64,000 nt of DNA from Simiduia curdlanivorans (GTDB taxonomy: Bacteria > Pseudomonadota > Gammaproteobacteria > Pseudomonadales > Cellvibrionaceae). A program made the translations under genes and the position numbers. The stretch is taken from contig NZ_JAUFQG010000006.1 of the NCBI RefSeq assembly GCF_030409605.1, positions 62,001 to 126,000 of the forward strand, read 5' to 3'. A model generated the notes under the pieces. The model saw only the letters and a list, made by a program, of their open reading frames with translations, did no database searches and was not told the origin of the DNA. Each line of letters starts with the position of its first letter. Position 1 is the stretch's first letter. This document shows, one piece after another, positions 44,184 to 52,603 of this stretch.

Positions 44184-45319
44184 CTGTAGTTTCTTCTCTC
44201 TATACCCAGCCAGTTCAATAATTTGGCCCCCAACTGGATCAGCCAAAGTTTATTCTTGTAATCACGGTATGTTTTATTCGGCTCATCAAATATGGCTTGT
44301 AGTTCGTCAACCGTCATTCCCAATTTATTAGCAACGTATTTAAATTCATTCTTCATAAATTCATCTGCTAACTCAGTGCGAGAAATACGTTCTAACGCTT
44401 CTTCTCTGGTCATTTGACCTGTCATAATCAGACTTGAGAAATGAGCCCGACGTTTCTCATATCCAAATTTACGGGGCATCCAGTAATCTTCATAAAACCG
44501 CGTAAACCGCGATTCGTGATGCTTATGCTTAAATGGCAGCCACCCAAACTTTTCGTTGAGGGTTTTTTCTGCTTCCTTCTTGATATATGGCACCAGATTC
44601 AATGGCTTAAAAACCTTCATCCCCAGTACTCGGTGATGAAACACTTTGTAAACCAATACATCGATAATTGGAAAACTCTTGAGTTTACGCTTACCGAAAC
44701 GCTTATGAATATCGGTAATCAGTGTCTTATCTATGCCTGGGTACGCTCCCCATTCATTTGGCTCACGGCAGCACTCAGTAGAGTAATTACCGCCAGTCAG
44801 CACATACTTGATTTTGTTTTTCCTGGCAAATTTATATAAACCGGAGAAAAAAGAGCAATCCTGGGGGATGTCCTGATCTGATATACCTGATTTAAGGAAA
44901 GCTACCTGAAGATCTTTCATTTCTTCCCAATTAATCACATCGGTGTACAGATCTAAACCAAGGCCATCAACGAGTTTCTCAATATTACCTACTGCCTGGT
45001 CGGTGTTCCAACCTGCATCCACATGAAACAACAAAGGACGCAGGCCCATAATCTCTTTAGCAACATAGGCCGTGTAAGAACTGTCTAAACCGCCGCTCAG
45101 ACCGATAATACAGTCGAAGTCTTTTCCTACGCCTTCACGCTTAATTCGTTCAGCTGCCTGCATTAACTCCGTATAACCTTGCTCATTGGTATGCCAATTA
45201 GGTTTAATATTTAAATCAAAATTATGGCAATGATCACAGATACCATTTGTATCAAAATTTATCACTGCATCAGTGGTATCCATGATACACCTGTTACATA
45301 TTGTATATTCTACTGACAT
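44180..45319 (-). CDS. wbpG: N-acetyl sugar amidotransferase WbpG (PseA/LegX-like)
   Basis: This 379-residue ATP-pyrophosphatase-fold enzyme uses ammonia to convert an N-acetyl group on a sugar into an acetamidino group. An N-terminal zinc ribbon (CNRCIMDTTD ... CDHC) is followed by the PP-loop GLSGGLDSSYTAYVAKE and the substrate-shaped FHVDAGWNTDQAVGN. In P. aeruginosa O5 the WbpG-HisH-HisF trio is required for the amidino-containing uronic acid. The gene order wbpG-hisH-hisF with short overlaps supports one complex. Confidence 0.94.
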   Translation of the reverse strand: MSVEYTICNRCIMDTTDAVINFDTNGICDHCHNFDLNIKPNWHTNEQGYTELMQAAERIKREGVGKDFDCIIGLSGGLDSSYTAYVAKEIMGLRPLLFHVDAGWNTDQAVGNIEKLVDGLGLDLYTDVINWEEMKDLQVAFLKSGISDQDIPQDCSFFSGLYKFARKNKIKYVLTGGNYSTECCREPNEWGAYPGIDKTLITDIHKRFGKRKLKSFPIIDVLVYKVFHHRVLGMKVFKPLNLVPYIKKEAEKTLNEKFGWLPFKHKHHESRFTRFYEDYWMPRKFGYEKRRAHFSSLIMTGQMTREEALERISRTELADEFMKNEFKYVANKLGMTVDELQAIFDEPNKTYRDYKNKLWLIQLGAKLLNWLGIERRNYR

Positions 45320-45328
45320 TGGTATCCC

Positions 45329-46474
45329 TTATTTAAGCAATCTTTCGGCCAAAACTGCATAGTTTAACTTTTGACTGGCAAATTCAAATGATCTTTGTGA
45401 CATCTCACCCAAGGCCTCAGAATATTCAGCACACGAAGCTAAAGCTTCATATAACTCTTGTTCATCACTTACTAAAAAGCCGTTGTCCCGAAATATATCC
45501 TGGTGGCTGGGCACATTGTCAATTATCACGACACATCTGGCAGCAATACTCATCTGTAAGGTTGCAGATTGTGAACCCGGTTGCACATAAACATCGGTAG
45601 CGCAGAGTAAATCCAATAATTGGTCAGAGTTAGCCCAACCCAGAAAGTGAATACGACTATCCGCAGCAATTAGCGCTTCAGCTTGTAACTTAATCGAGTC
45701 TGAAAAGCTTCCGGCAATAAAAAAGCGTGCATGCTCAGCTCTAATTTTCGAAAATGCACTAAGCGATTCTAACAGTCTCTTCTTCTCATCAAATTTTCCT
45801 GATTGGAAAAATAAAGTTTGCTCTCCCAATACTGCCAGTTCAGCACGTTTTGTCTGACGCTTTTGAGCATAAGCCTCGTCGTCTAGCACCACGCCCCCCA
45901 ATGGATAAAACTCTAACTCTGAGTCTTCCAACCTATAAACATCCTTGCAAAATCTCTTGGTTTCATAAGTTATATATAAAAATTTACTAACATGATTTTT
46001 GACAGCTCGAATTATAGGGACATAAAATGACTTGTATAACAGTGCCATTGATAATGGCCCTCGCGCGCTGTTATTAAAATCCTCATGACTATCAACATAT
46101 AGTTTTACACTTGGATTCTGGCGAACATATTTACAGGCCGTCAGCAACTCCCAGCCACAAGCTCCATGGAACATAATCACATCAGGTGCAAAATCAGCAA
46201 TTAGGCCTAACACACCTGGGTGCATTCTTAGTTTTGTCATCACGGCATGCGGCAACAGTCTTCGATACGGCAAGCGAACTACTCTGGCGCCATCAGTTCC
46301 TATGTAATCTCCTGGCGCAACATAAGTTACTTGCTTATCCTCGCCAAAGGTCTCCGCAGAAGCAACCACTAATACTTCATGCCCCGCTGAAACATGCTGC
46401 CGAACCAGCATATTTTCTTGATAGGTATAGCCATCAATATAAAAACACGACAAACAACAGTGCAAAACTCGCAA
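45329..46474 (-). CDS. Glycosyltransferase family 4
   Basis: This 381-residue GT-B enzyme has an N-terminal domain beginning MRVLHCCLSCFYIDGYTYQE with VFHGACG-like residues at VIMFHGACGWELLTACKYV. The C-terminal donor domain has FFQSGKFDEKKRLLES, FFIAGSF, FLGWANSDQLLDLLCATDVY and VQPGSQSATLQ. It is one of only two obvious glycosyltransferases in the locus. Its donor is unknown; the amidated diacetamido-uronic acid is a candidate because wbpG follows directly 10 nt downstream. Confidence 0.85.
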   Translation of the reverse strand: MRVLHCCLSCFYIDGYTYQENMLVRQHVSAGHEVLVVASAETFGEDKQVTYVAPGDYIGTDGARVVRLPYRRLLPHAVMTKLRMHPGVLGLIADFAPDVIMFHGACGWELLTACKYVRQNPSVKLYVDSHEDFNNSARGPLSMALLYKSFYVPIIRAVKNHVSKFLYITYETKRFCKDVYRLEDSELEFYPLGGVVLDDEAYAQKRQTKRAELAVLGEQTLFFQSGKFDEKKRLLESLSAFSKIRAEHARFFIAGSFSDSIKLQAEALIAADSRIHFLGWANSDQLLDLLCATDVYVQPGSQSATLQMSIAARCVVIIDNVPSHQDIFRDNGFLVSDEQELYEALASCAEYSEALGEMSQRSFEFASQKLNYAVLAERLLK

Positions 46475-46475
46475 C

Positions 46476-47084
46476 CTATTCCCCTGTTAACTTTTCAAGA
46501 AAAACGCTTGGTTCGTTGATGTATTCACCAAGTTCAGTCAACCTATCAGTTGGCAACATCCACCACTCTGAAGCTAATAACTCAGCAATTAATTTCTGAT
46601 CGAACCGGTAGCGTAAAACTTTGGCTGGATTACCTGCGACAATAGCATATTCAGGCACATCTTTAGTCACTACTGCTCCCATACCAACAACAGCACCAGT
46701 ACCCACCCTAATACCGGCTTTAATAAAAACACCTTCACCAATCCAAACATCATTGCCAATATATGTTCTTATCTTAGGTAGATACTCATGCCGAGCATAC
46801 TTGGTTTTTACGCTATCTGTGTGAGAAAGGAAAACCGGACTGGTAGAAACAAAATGCATAGGATGTGAGGCGCAACCTATTGTCACGCGGTTAGCAATTG
46901 AGCAGAATGAGCCAATTGTAGTATTAATAATTGTTGAGTGAGATCCTACATATGAATGACGATCAATAGCACACTCAATTACTACAGCACCAGGTTCAAT
47001 TTTACTATCAAATCCTAGGACTGAATCTTTAAAACCAATCCCTCTTAGCATGCCAATCATCTTAAAATATAAGTAAGAAAACAA
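46476..47084 (-). CDS. Hexapeptide-repeat acyltransferase (CatB-like O-acetyltransferase)
   Basis: This 202-residue left-handed beta-helix enzyme has the hexapeptide signature (IEPGAVVIECAIDRHSYVG, STIINTTIGSFCSIANRVTI), the catalytic-His loop GCASHPMHFVSTSPVF and the C-terminal YIGNDVWIGEGVFIKAGIRV and GAVVGMGAVVTKDVPEYAIV. Members O-acetylate sugars or antibiotics; here an O-antigen sugar is the likely acceptor. It is on the AT-rich side of the cluster and ends 1 nt before the glycosyltransferase. Confidence 0.88.
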   Translation of the reverse strand: MFSYLYFKMIGMLRGIGFKDSVLGFDSKIEPGAVVIECAIDRHSYVGSHSTIINTTIGSFCSIANRVTIGCASHPMHFVSTSPVFLSHTDSVKTKYARHEYLPKIRTYIGNDVWIGEGVFIKAGIRVGTGAVVGMGAVVTKDVPEYAIVAGNPAKVLRYRFDQKLIAELLASEWWMLPTDRLTELGEYINEPSVFLEKLTGE

Positions 47085-47113
47085 TTAAACCTCCGAAAGA
47101 AAGATCAAAAAAA

Positions 47114-48451
47114 TTATAAAATTGCACGATAAACAAATTTCCGAGGCAATAATGACTTAACTGTAACTCTCATGCACCACAAGCCCAGCATAAAAAAGAG
47201 AATCATAACCATATGTTTAAAAAACAAATATCCCGCGATATCTCCTGTCATAACTACGAAGCTTGGCACAAGAAGTTGAATATACAACCGAGCTCTTCCC
47301 CGTTGAATCTTAAAGAACTTATCAAATATGAAAAAGCACATTACATAAACAAGCAAATAGTTAAAAGCAACAATAAAAGGTGAAAATATAACAAGTCCTA
47401 CGCCCCCTATTGCCAGCGCTTCTCCTATGAAAAATGAATTCATAACTCCAGTGGCAGCTTCATCTTTCAATGAAGCGCCGTAAGTTGCCATCATCAAATC
47501 TTTATTAAAAATAGGATAGTCCATAAGGAAATTTGCAAAAGGCACTGAATGCCAAATGTAGTTTATGTCTTGAATTACTACTGAAAATTGCTCATATACT
47601 CCTTGGATTTGGCCTGTACCTAATCTCAAAAATAGAAAACGAATAAAACCAAAAAAATCAAGATGTGGCATTTGTATCTTAACCACGAAGTACAGACCAA
47701 AACTTAGTATGAGTGAACTGAAAGCAAAGTAAGTAGATGCGCGAACCATACTAAGCTTGCTAACTGACAGAAAGCCTAATGAAAAAAGAATCAAAGCTGA
47801 AACAACAGGAGCCTTCCCTCCCATGAAACTAGAAAAAACAATTAAAAAAGCCAAGTAAATAAAGTTAATAAATTTACGAAAATAGATACTTGATACGCCG
47901 ATTGAAATGGCAAAAAGTTTTACCAAAAAATCATAAAAACTCATTAAAACAGTTGGCGTTACCGTCCCATAAGAATTATGAAGTCGATACTCCATAAGGT
48001 CGCCGCCGAAAACAATAGAACCAATAAAAGCATGCCGCATGCCAAACAGGTAGAAAACACAAAATAAAAAAAGCAACGTAAACAGCACACTATCCAGCAA
48101 AACCTGAGAGCCTTTGCAATTACTCTCACCGCCCTGCAATTTTTTAATCATGAAAAAATTTTTAAGAAAGGTCTTTGATATAAAACCAACGACAAAAACA
48201 AAGACAAACAAAGAGTAAAATATAAATATCTCAGTTCTTTTTATAGATTCATCAGTAATGAAAAAATACATATTTGTAGCATCAGGACCCATTAAATTAA
48301 ATAGAATAGCACCAAGAATAACAAATAAAAAAATCTCGCGAGCCAGCAGGAACCCACCGAAAGTTTTGTTTTTAAAAGAAAGGGAAAAAATGGTACCTTT
48401 AAACATTAAAAAGTAAAAAACAAGAAAAGTAATAAAGGCAACAATTATCAT
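47114..48451 (-). CDS. wzy: Candidate O-antigen polymerase Wzy
   Basis: This 445-residue protein is strongly hydrophobic with roughly ten to twelve membrane segments and one larger periplasmic loop around 265-340. No soluble domain is present. Wzy proteins are poorly conserved in sequence, so assignment rests on topology, length and position in a locus that has wzx and wzz and no other candidate. The base composition is very AT-rich compared with the flanks, common for Wzy genes. It overlaps the upstream deacetylase-like gene by 4 nt. Confidence 0.75.
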   Translation of the reverse strand: MIIVAFITFLVFYFLMFKGTIFSLSFKNKTFGGFLLAREIFLFVILGAILFNLMGPDATNMYFFITDESIKRTEIFIFYSLFVFVFVVGFISKTFLKNFFMIKKLQGGESNCKGSQVLLDSVLFTLLFLFCVFYLFGMRHAFIGSIVFGGDLMEYRLHNSYGTVTPTVLMSFYDFLVKLFAISIGVSSIYFRKFINFIYLAFLIVFSSFMGGKAPVVSALILFSLGFLSVSKLSMVRASTYFAFSSLILSFGLYFVVKIQMPHLDFFGFIRFLFLRLGTGQIQGVYEQFSVVIQDINYIWHSVPFANFLMDYPIFNKDLMMATYGASLKDEAATGVMNSFFIGEALAIGGVGLVIFSPFIVAFNYLLVYVMCFFIFDKFFKIQRGRARLYIQLLVPSFVVMTGDIAGYLFFKHMVMILFFMLGLWCMRVTVKSLLPRKFVYRAIL

Positions 48452-49836
48452 CGAATTAATTTCTTATATAATTTTTTTTCTATGCAATCTAAATTGCTAT
48501 TATGCCAAAGCAGACCAAAACACCCGCCAAATTTGTGACATCTATCTTTTAAATTCATTGTTTTAGAAAGTAATTCAGATGGTTTTGATTTTAGGTTTTC
48601 ATACTTACTATCCAGCAAGGTTACTTCCATACATATTAATGGCTTTTGCTTTAGCCTAAGTCGCTGTCTTAAAGTCAAATCATACATACAGTACTCATAA
48701 CAACAACCACATCTAAAACCAGTTTTATCTGCATATGTAAGGCTTGAGTCATAATGGAAATTGTTTTGTTCCCACAACGTTGCTGTTAAAGCAGGGGCCC
48801 AACGAAGATAATGCTGCCGGCCTCCGATTTCTTTTTGATTTATATTATAACGATCTAAAATCTTCTCAAAAAATTCCGATGATTCTCTAAAATTTGAAGC
48901 ATTATTATGTGTGTCATATCCGGGGTGAATACCAATATAGTGCCCTCTGGAAACTATCTCATCTATAACTTTCCGCATCTTTGAAGACGAAAAATCCTCT
49001 ACATTATCTAAATGCGACGTTACCAGAGGAATGAAGTAGAATGAAACTTTATTATCAGCCTCTTCATTTTGACCCATAATCCAGGATATATTTTCTCTGA
49101 ATTCGTCATGAATACTAAAACCCATCTTGCTAGCGAAATATTTTGTAATCGTTTTAACGGCAGCAACAGGTGAACGCTCTTTAACAACATGGCGAGCACA
49201 TGCCCTAAACATCTTGTTAAAAGAGTAATATGCTGGATTAAATGGAAAATCTACGTCACAACTTATGTAGTTATTAGCCGTTCTATTTTTACGTTGTAAT
49301 TCAGGCCATAACTGCTTTAAGCAGGACCATAAAACTTCAAGATACTCATTTACTATTGGTCGTTCCAGAAAGTTCTCTTTAAATGCTACTGACGCTGTTG
49401 CGGGAAAGCGTTGGTGTTGATCCCTGTCAGTCGTTATCAGCTCCTCATAACGAGACAACATAAAAAAAGCAGTCCCAAAAATATCTACATTCAACGTTAG
49501 TGATTTGTCAGTTTTAATAATACCCGGTTTTCCATATAGCACAGGTAAACTTGGTTCAACCAACGTTGCAACAATATCGTTTTCAGATGGCGTCCAATAT
49601 TGCAATGGTAACTGGGGCATGGATTGGGGTTTTAGCCACGCACTGAATGCTTTCTGAAAAAAACTTGAATCTAAAATTAATTCCTTTTCACTGCCTGACT
49701 GTGTGATAGTTATCGATTCGCTTGCCGTAACCTCAGCTTGGAAAGTTAAACCTAAAAACTCACCAAGTAAGATATCTAGTGAGTAGCGAAGTTCAGAAAC
49801 AGAGTAATCAGGTATGTAAACCTTCAGAATATTCAT
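48448..49836 (-). CDS. Polysaccharide deacetylase-like (NodB-fold) protein
   Basis: This 462-residue protein has a unique N-terminal region (about 1-180, unknown function, with KVYIPDYSVSELRYSLDILL at the start) and a C-terminal NodB-like fold. The first metal-binding motif appears as YISCDVDFPFN, the HxxxH region as GHYIGIHPGYDTHNN, and a late motif as GLLWHNSNLD. It may remove acetyl groups from a repeat-unit sugar or act as a related hydrolase. The CDVD in place of the usual TFDD is unusual. Sugar specificity is unknown. Confidence 0.8.
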   Translation of the reverse strand: MNILKVYIPDYSVSELRYSLDILLGEFLGLTFQAEVTASESITITQSGSEKELILDSSFFQKAFSAWLKPQSMPQLPLQYWTPSENDIVATLVEPSLPVLYGKPGIIKTDKSLTLNVDIFGTAFFMLSRYEELITTDRDQHQRFPATASVAFKENFLERPIVNEYLEVLWSCLKQLWPELQRKNRTANNYISCDVDFPFNPAYYSFNKMFRACARHVVKERSPVAAVKTITKYFASKMGFSIHDEFRENISWIMGQNEEADNKVSFYFIPLVTSHLDNVEDFSSSKMRKVIDEIVSRGHYIGIHPGYDTHNNASNFRESSEFFEKILDRYNINQKEIGGRQHYLRWAPALTATLWEQNNFHYDSSLTYADKTGFRCGCCYEYCMYDLTLRQRLRLKQKPLICMEVTLLDSKYENLKSKPSELLSKTMNLKDRCHKFGGCFGLLWHNSNLDCIEKKLYKKLIR

Positions 49837-49837
49837 A

Positions 49838-50329
49838 TCAACTTCTAAATTTAACTACTTTTGCAGGATTGCCAACTGCGATAGCATTTTCAGGAATATC
49901 TTTTACCACCACGGCACCGGCTCCTATAACGGCGCCACTGCCTATAGCAATCCCTTTAAGGATAGTTACATTAGCTGCAATCCAAACATCATCACCAATA
50001 ATGATATCTTCCTTTATGTGGGGTTGCTGCTTCATTGGTACACCTAAAGCAGTGCCATGATCACGGCCCCAAATCACTGTTTTGGGGCCAATCATTACAT
50101 CTCGGCCAAAACTGACATTACCTTGAACATGACAACCCGCATTCATATAAAAATTGTCTCCAATAACGATTTTCGGATCACCCGATACCCTGCAATAAGG
50201 CTCTATCACTGCCGTACCTAGAAATTCAACTCCAGAAAAAACCGTATTATTATGAATAGTAACACCTCTGAACTTTAATAATTTTTTCTGCAACCAAAGT
50301 CTTAGCGCAAACCGAATCGTCTTAGCCAT
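49838..50329 (-). CDS. Hexapeptide-repeat acyltransferase
   Basis: This 163-residue left-handed beta-helix acyltransferase begins with a basic helix (about 1-22) and runs into hexapeptide repeats (TVFSGVEFLGTAVIEPYCRV, GDNFYMNAGCHVQGNVSFGR). It has an active-site-like VIWGRDHGTAL and the closing IIGDDVWIAANVTILKGIAI and GAGAVVVKDIPENAIAVGNP. It is of the WbbJ/maltose acetyltransferase group. It overlaps the ATP-grasp gene by 28 nt, so the two are translationally linked. Confidence 0.88.
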   Translation of the reverse strand: MAKTIRFALRLWLQKKLLKFRGVTIHNNTVFSGVEFLGTAVIEPYCRVSGDPKIVIGDNFYMNAGCHVQGNVSFGRDVMIGPKTVIWGRDHGTALGVPMKQQPHIKEDIIIGDDVWIAANVTILKGIAIGSGAVIGAGAVVVKDIPENAIAVGNPAKVVKFRS

Positions 50330-51489
50330 GCTGCAATCATCATTTTAATTAAAAGAATATTACTATATAGAAAAGGCTTCAAATCACTGGAATCGAATAT
50401 GGCCCATTCGCGCTTTTCAGCGCCGAAAACATTGTACTTAAAATGTTTCCAATAACCTTTCCGAGCTATCAAGTTCGGAAACTCATGTAGCATTAAAACC
50501 AAATGAATTTTATCAACTTTATTTTGTTGGTGTTTATCCACTTTTAAGCCAAGGGCATATTTGTACTGAGCTTCTTGTAACTTCACCCCTGAAACACTGC
50601 CAAGTCGATGCCACATCATCGAACGTAGGTTAGTTTCCATTAACTTATATTTGCCATCTCTAAAGTCAAATTTAAATTCGGGTTCAACAATTCCAAACGC
50701 ATCTAAAGCATGTACTAAAGCACGCCCTTGCTCTGCTACGACATCTGGAGCCTCATTTGAGGCGCTACTGAAAATACCGTAGTTGTCAGGATACTGAGTT
50801 AGCTTTTTACCGGTCCATTCATTTAATATTTTACCATCCTGAGACCTGAAGCAGGTATATGCAAAAATATTTGTATCGTCGCCAGGAATAAACTCTGAGA
50901 CTATAAACTCAACGTCTTTTGAAAGAAACGATGCTAATTTCTTTCTGTTCTTTATAAATTGATCAAGATTATCAAGATATAGCGTTCTAAAAACATCAAG
51001 AGTAAGATCTTTTCTGGTTGACGGCTTTACTAGTAGCGGAAAGTCCAATAACTCAATCTTATCAAGGTCGCTATTGCAACGCACATTTAAAGTTTTAGGG
51101 TAAGGCACGCCAATTTTTTCGCAGACATTATATTGAAAGAATTTGTCGGTTGTGTTTTTTAGCGTTACCGGATTAAAAGGCAAATAACAAAAATCTCTAA
51201 TTTCATCGTAAATTGAAAGTAAGCTTTCAAGCTGTAAATCATCTGTCGGATATATAATAATGTAATCAAATAATTCGTTTAGTTTAATTAATTCTGAAAG
51301 CAAGGTGGAAGCATTATCAACTTTTATTTTAATTTTAACTTTGTTACTATATCTTGCCAATGAATTACCATCATCAATCAGCACGATGTTAACAGATCCA
51401 ACATTATACAACTCTTTTATTATAGAATAGCCATTTACATATCCACCTAAAACAACTGCAGCTGTATTATTAAAATTTTCTCTGTACAT
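50302..51489 (-). CDS. ATP-grasp ligase in polysaccharide cluster
   Basis: This 395-residue ATP-grasp enzyme has an N-terminal nucleotide-like domain (VVLGGYVNGYSIIKELYN), a central ATP-binding lid (FPLLVKPSTRKDLTLDVFRT, VEFIVSEFIPGDDTN), and C-terminal metal-binding acidic residues with ETN (EPEFKFDFRDGKYKLMETNL). Such ligases join a carboxylate to an amine; in surface polysaccharide loci they are suspected of attaching amino acids to uronic acids or amino sugars. The substrate here is unknown. The overlap with the CapA-like gene (20 nt) and the acyltransferase suggests one decorating step. Confidence 0.85.
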   Translation of the reverse strand: MYRENFNNTAAVVLGGYVNGYSIIKELYNVGSVNIVLIDDGNSLARYSNKVKIKIKVDNASTLLSELIKLNELFDYIIIYPTDDLQLESLLSIYDEIRDFCYLPFNPVTLKNTTDKFFQYNVCEKIGVPYPKTLNVRCNSDLDKIELLDFPLLVKPSTRKDLTLDVFRTLYLDNLDQFIKNRKKLASFLSKDVEFIVSEFIPGDDTNIFAYTCFRSQDGKILNEWTGKKLTQYPDNYGIFSSASNEAPDVVAEQGRALVHALDAFGIVEPEFKFDFRDGKYKLMETNLRSMMWHRLGSVSGVKLQEAQYKYALGLKVDKHQQNKVDKIHLVLMLHEFPNLIARKGYWKHFKYNVFGAEKREWAIFDSSDLKPFLYSNILLIKMMIAAWLRRFGLR

Positions 51490-52603
51490 AATTTACTGTC
51501 TTCTTTAAAAAATCTTTTATACCAAGCTGTCTTAGCTGAAACCACTTTATCTGCAATCTCCAGGTAGTTGTTACTTCAAAGGCGTGTATCTTCCAGATGA
51601 CACTATAAATTGGTTTTGGTAATGTATACAAAAATCTCAACACATTAAAAAAAACTGAATAAAAGATAAGGCCTATTCCTTTCAACTCTCTAACTCTTGG
51701 GAAATTGTCATCTTGGACAACGAAAGTTGGTTTAATGCTACTAGTATTCGTACAAAATTCAAGAATTAGTGAAACCCTATTAACCCACCGCCATTTCTTA
51801 TATGTAATTTTATAAACTGCATGATACATTCGAGTTATATACTTCGTATTCTTTTTAATTTCTTCTGTAGGATATAAAATTTGCACTGGTGGTTCTATGT
51901 AAAAATTCGGAAATATAAAATTTCCTAAACACATATAGGCTTGCTTGCCGGCATGATTAACTACTCCTTGTACACGATGGGCATGCATACCTATGATTGT
52001 AACAACTCTGTTATCCTCTAACAGTAGCTTTACAAGACTAATATCATCTGCTGGTGGCAACCAAACATGTTCCATACCCCAATGAAAGTAAAGAATCGCT
52101 TTCTTTCCAATGGGTAGTCTATCCAAATCATACATAATTGATTCCAGACGCAAGGGGTTTACACCAGGAACTTTTTCGTCTGCAACAGCAATTTGTTTTA
52201 AGTAAGGTTTACTAAATTCACAGTAACCTAAAATTGCCAGATCTTCTGTCAACCAATATGGTTGCTTTGCTGATGCTAAATCTGAACCAGCACCAAAGTG
52301 TCCGATTTTTGCTGACTCAAGATGCCCTGCAGTCTCCGATATTGCAGCAAGACCTTTATCTTGGATATGGTTATGAGCCAAGTTTACAGTGTTAATATTT
52401 AATTCTTTTAGCTGGTCAAGTGCATATGAACCTGTATAGAGAGTACATTTATCTTCCACGTGTACATTATCACTAATAGGCTGCTCTAAATTTACAACTC
52501 GCATATCTGCGTTGTTATAAACAGAACTTTCAACTAAGTTACTACATGGCTTTTTTAGAAGATCGCCGCCAAGAAAAACATCACCAGCAAAACAAATCTT
52601 CAC
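51470..52603 (-). CDS. CapA-like metallophosphatase-fold protein
   Basis: This 377-residue protein belongs to the PGA_cap/CapA family, first known from poly-gamma-glutamate capsule synthesis. It shows the calcineurin-like pattern FAGDVFLGGD, VNLEQPISD, TVNLAHNHIQDKG, LYFHWGMEHVW and IGMHAHRVQGV. A C-terminal basic region with a hydrophobic segment near 318-340 may anchor it to the membrane. It overlaps the ATP-grasp gene by 20 nt and the flippase by 4 nt. CapA plus ATP-grasp recalls amide-linked decorations, though no Glu ligase of the CapB type is present. Confidence 0.87.
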   Translation of the reverse strand: MKICFAGDVFLGGDLLKKPCSNLVESSVYNNADMRVVNLEQPISDNVHVEDKCTLYTGSYALDQLKELNINTVNLAHNHIQDKGLAAISETAGHLESAKIGHFGAGSDLASAKQPYWLTEDLAILGYCEFSKPYLKQIAVADEKVPGVNPLRLESIMYDLDRLPIGKKAILYFHWGMEHVWLPPADDISLVKLLLEDNRVVTIIGMHAHRVQGVVNHAGKQAYMCLGNFIFPNFYIEPPVQILYPTEEIKKNTKYITRMYHAVYKITYKKWRWVNRVSLILEFCTNTSSIKPTFVVQDDNFPRVRELKGIGLIFYSVFFNVLRFLYTLPKPIYSVIWKIHAFEVTTTWRLQIKWFQLRQLGIKDFLKKTVNYVQRKF

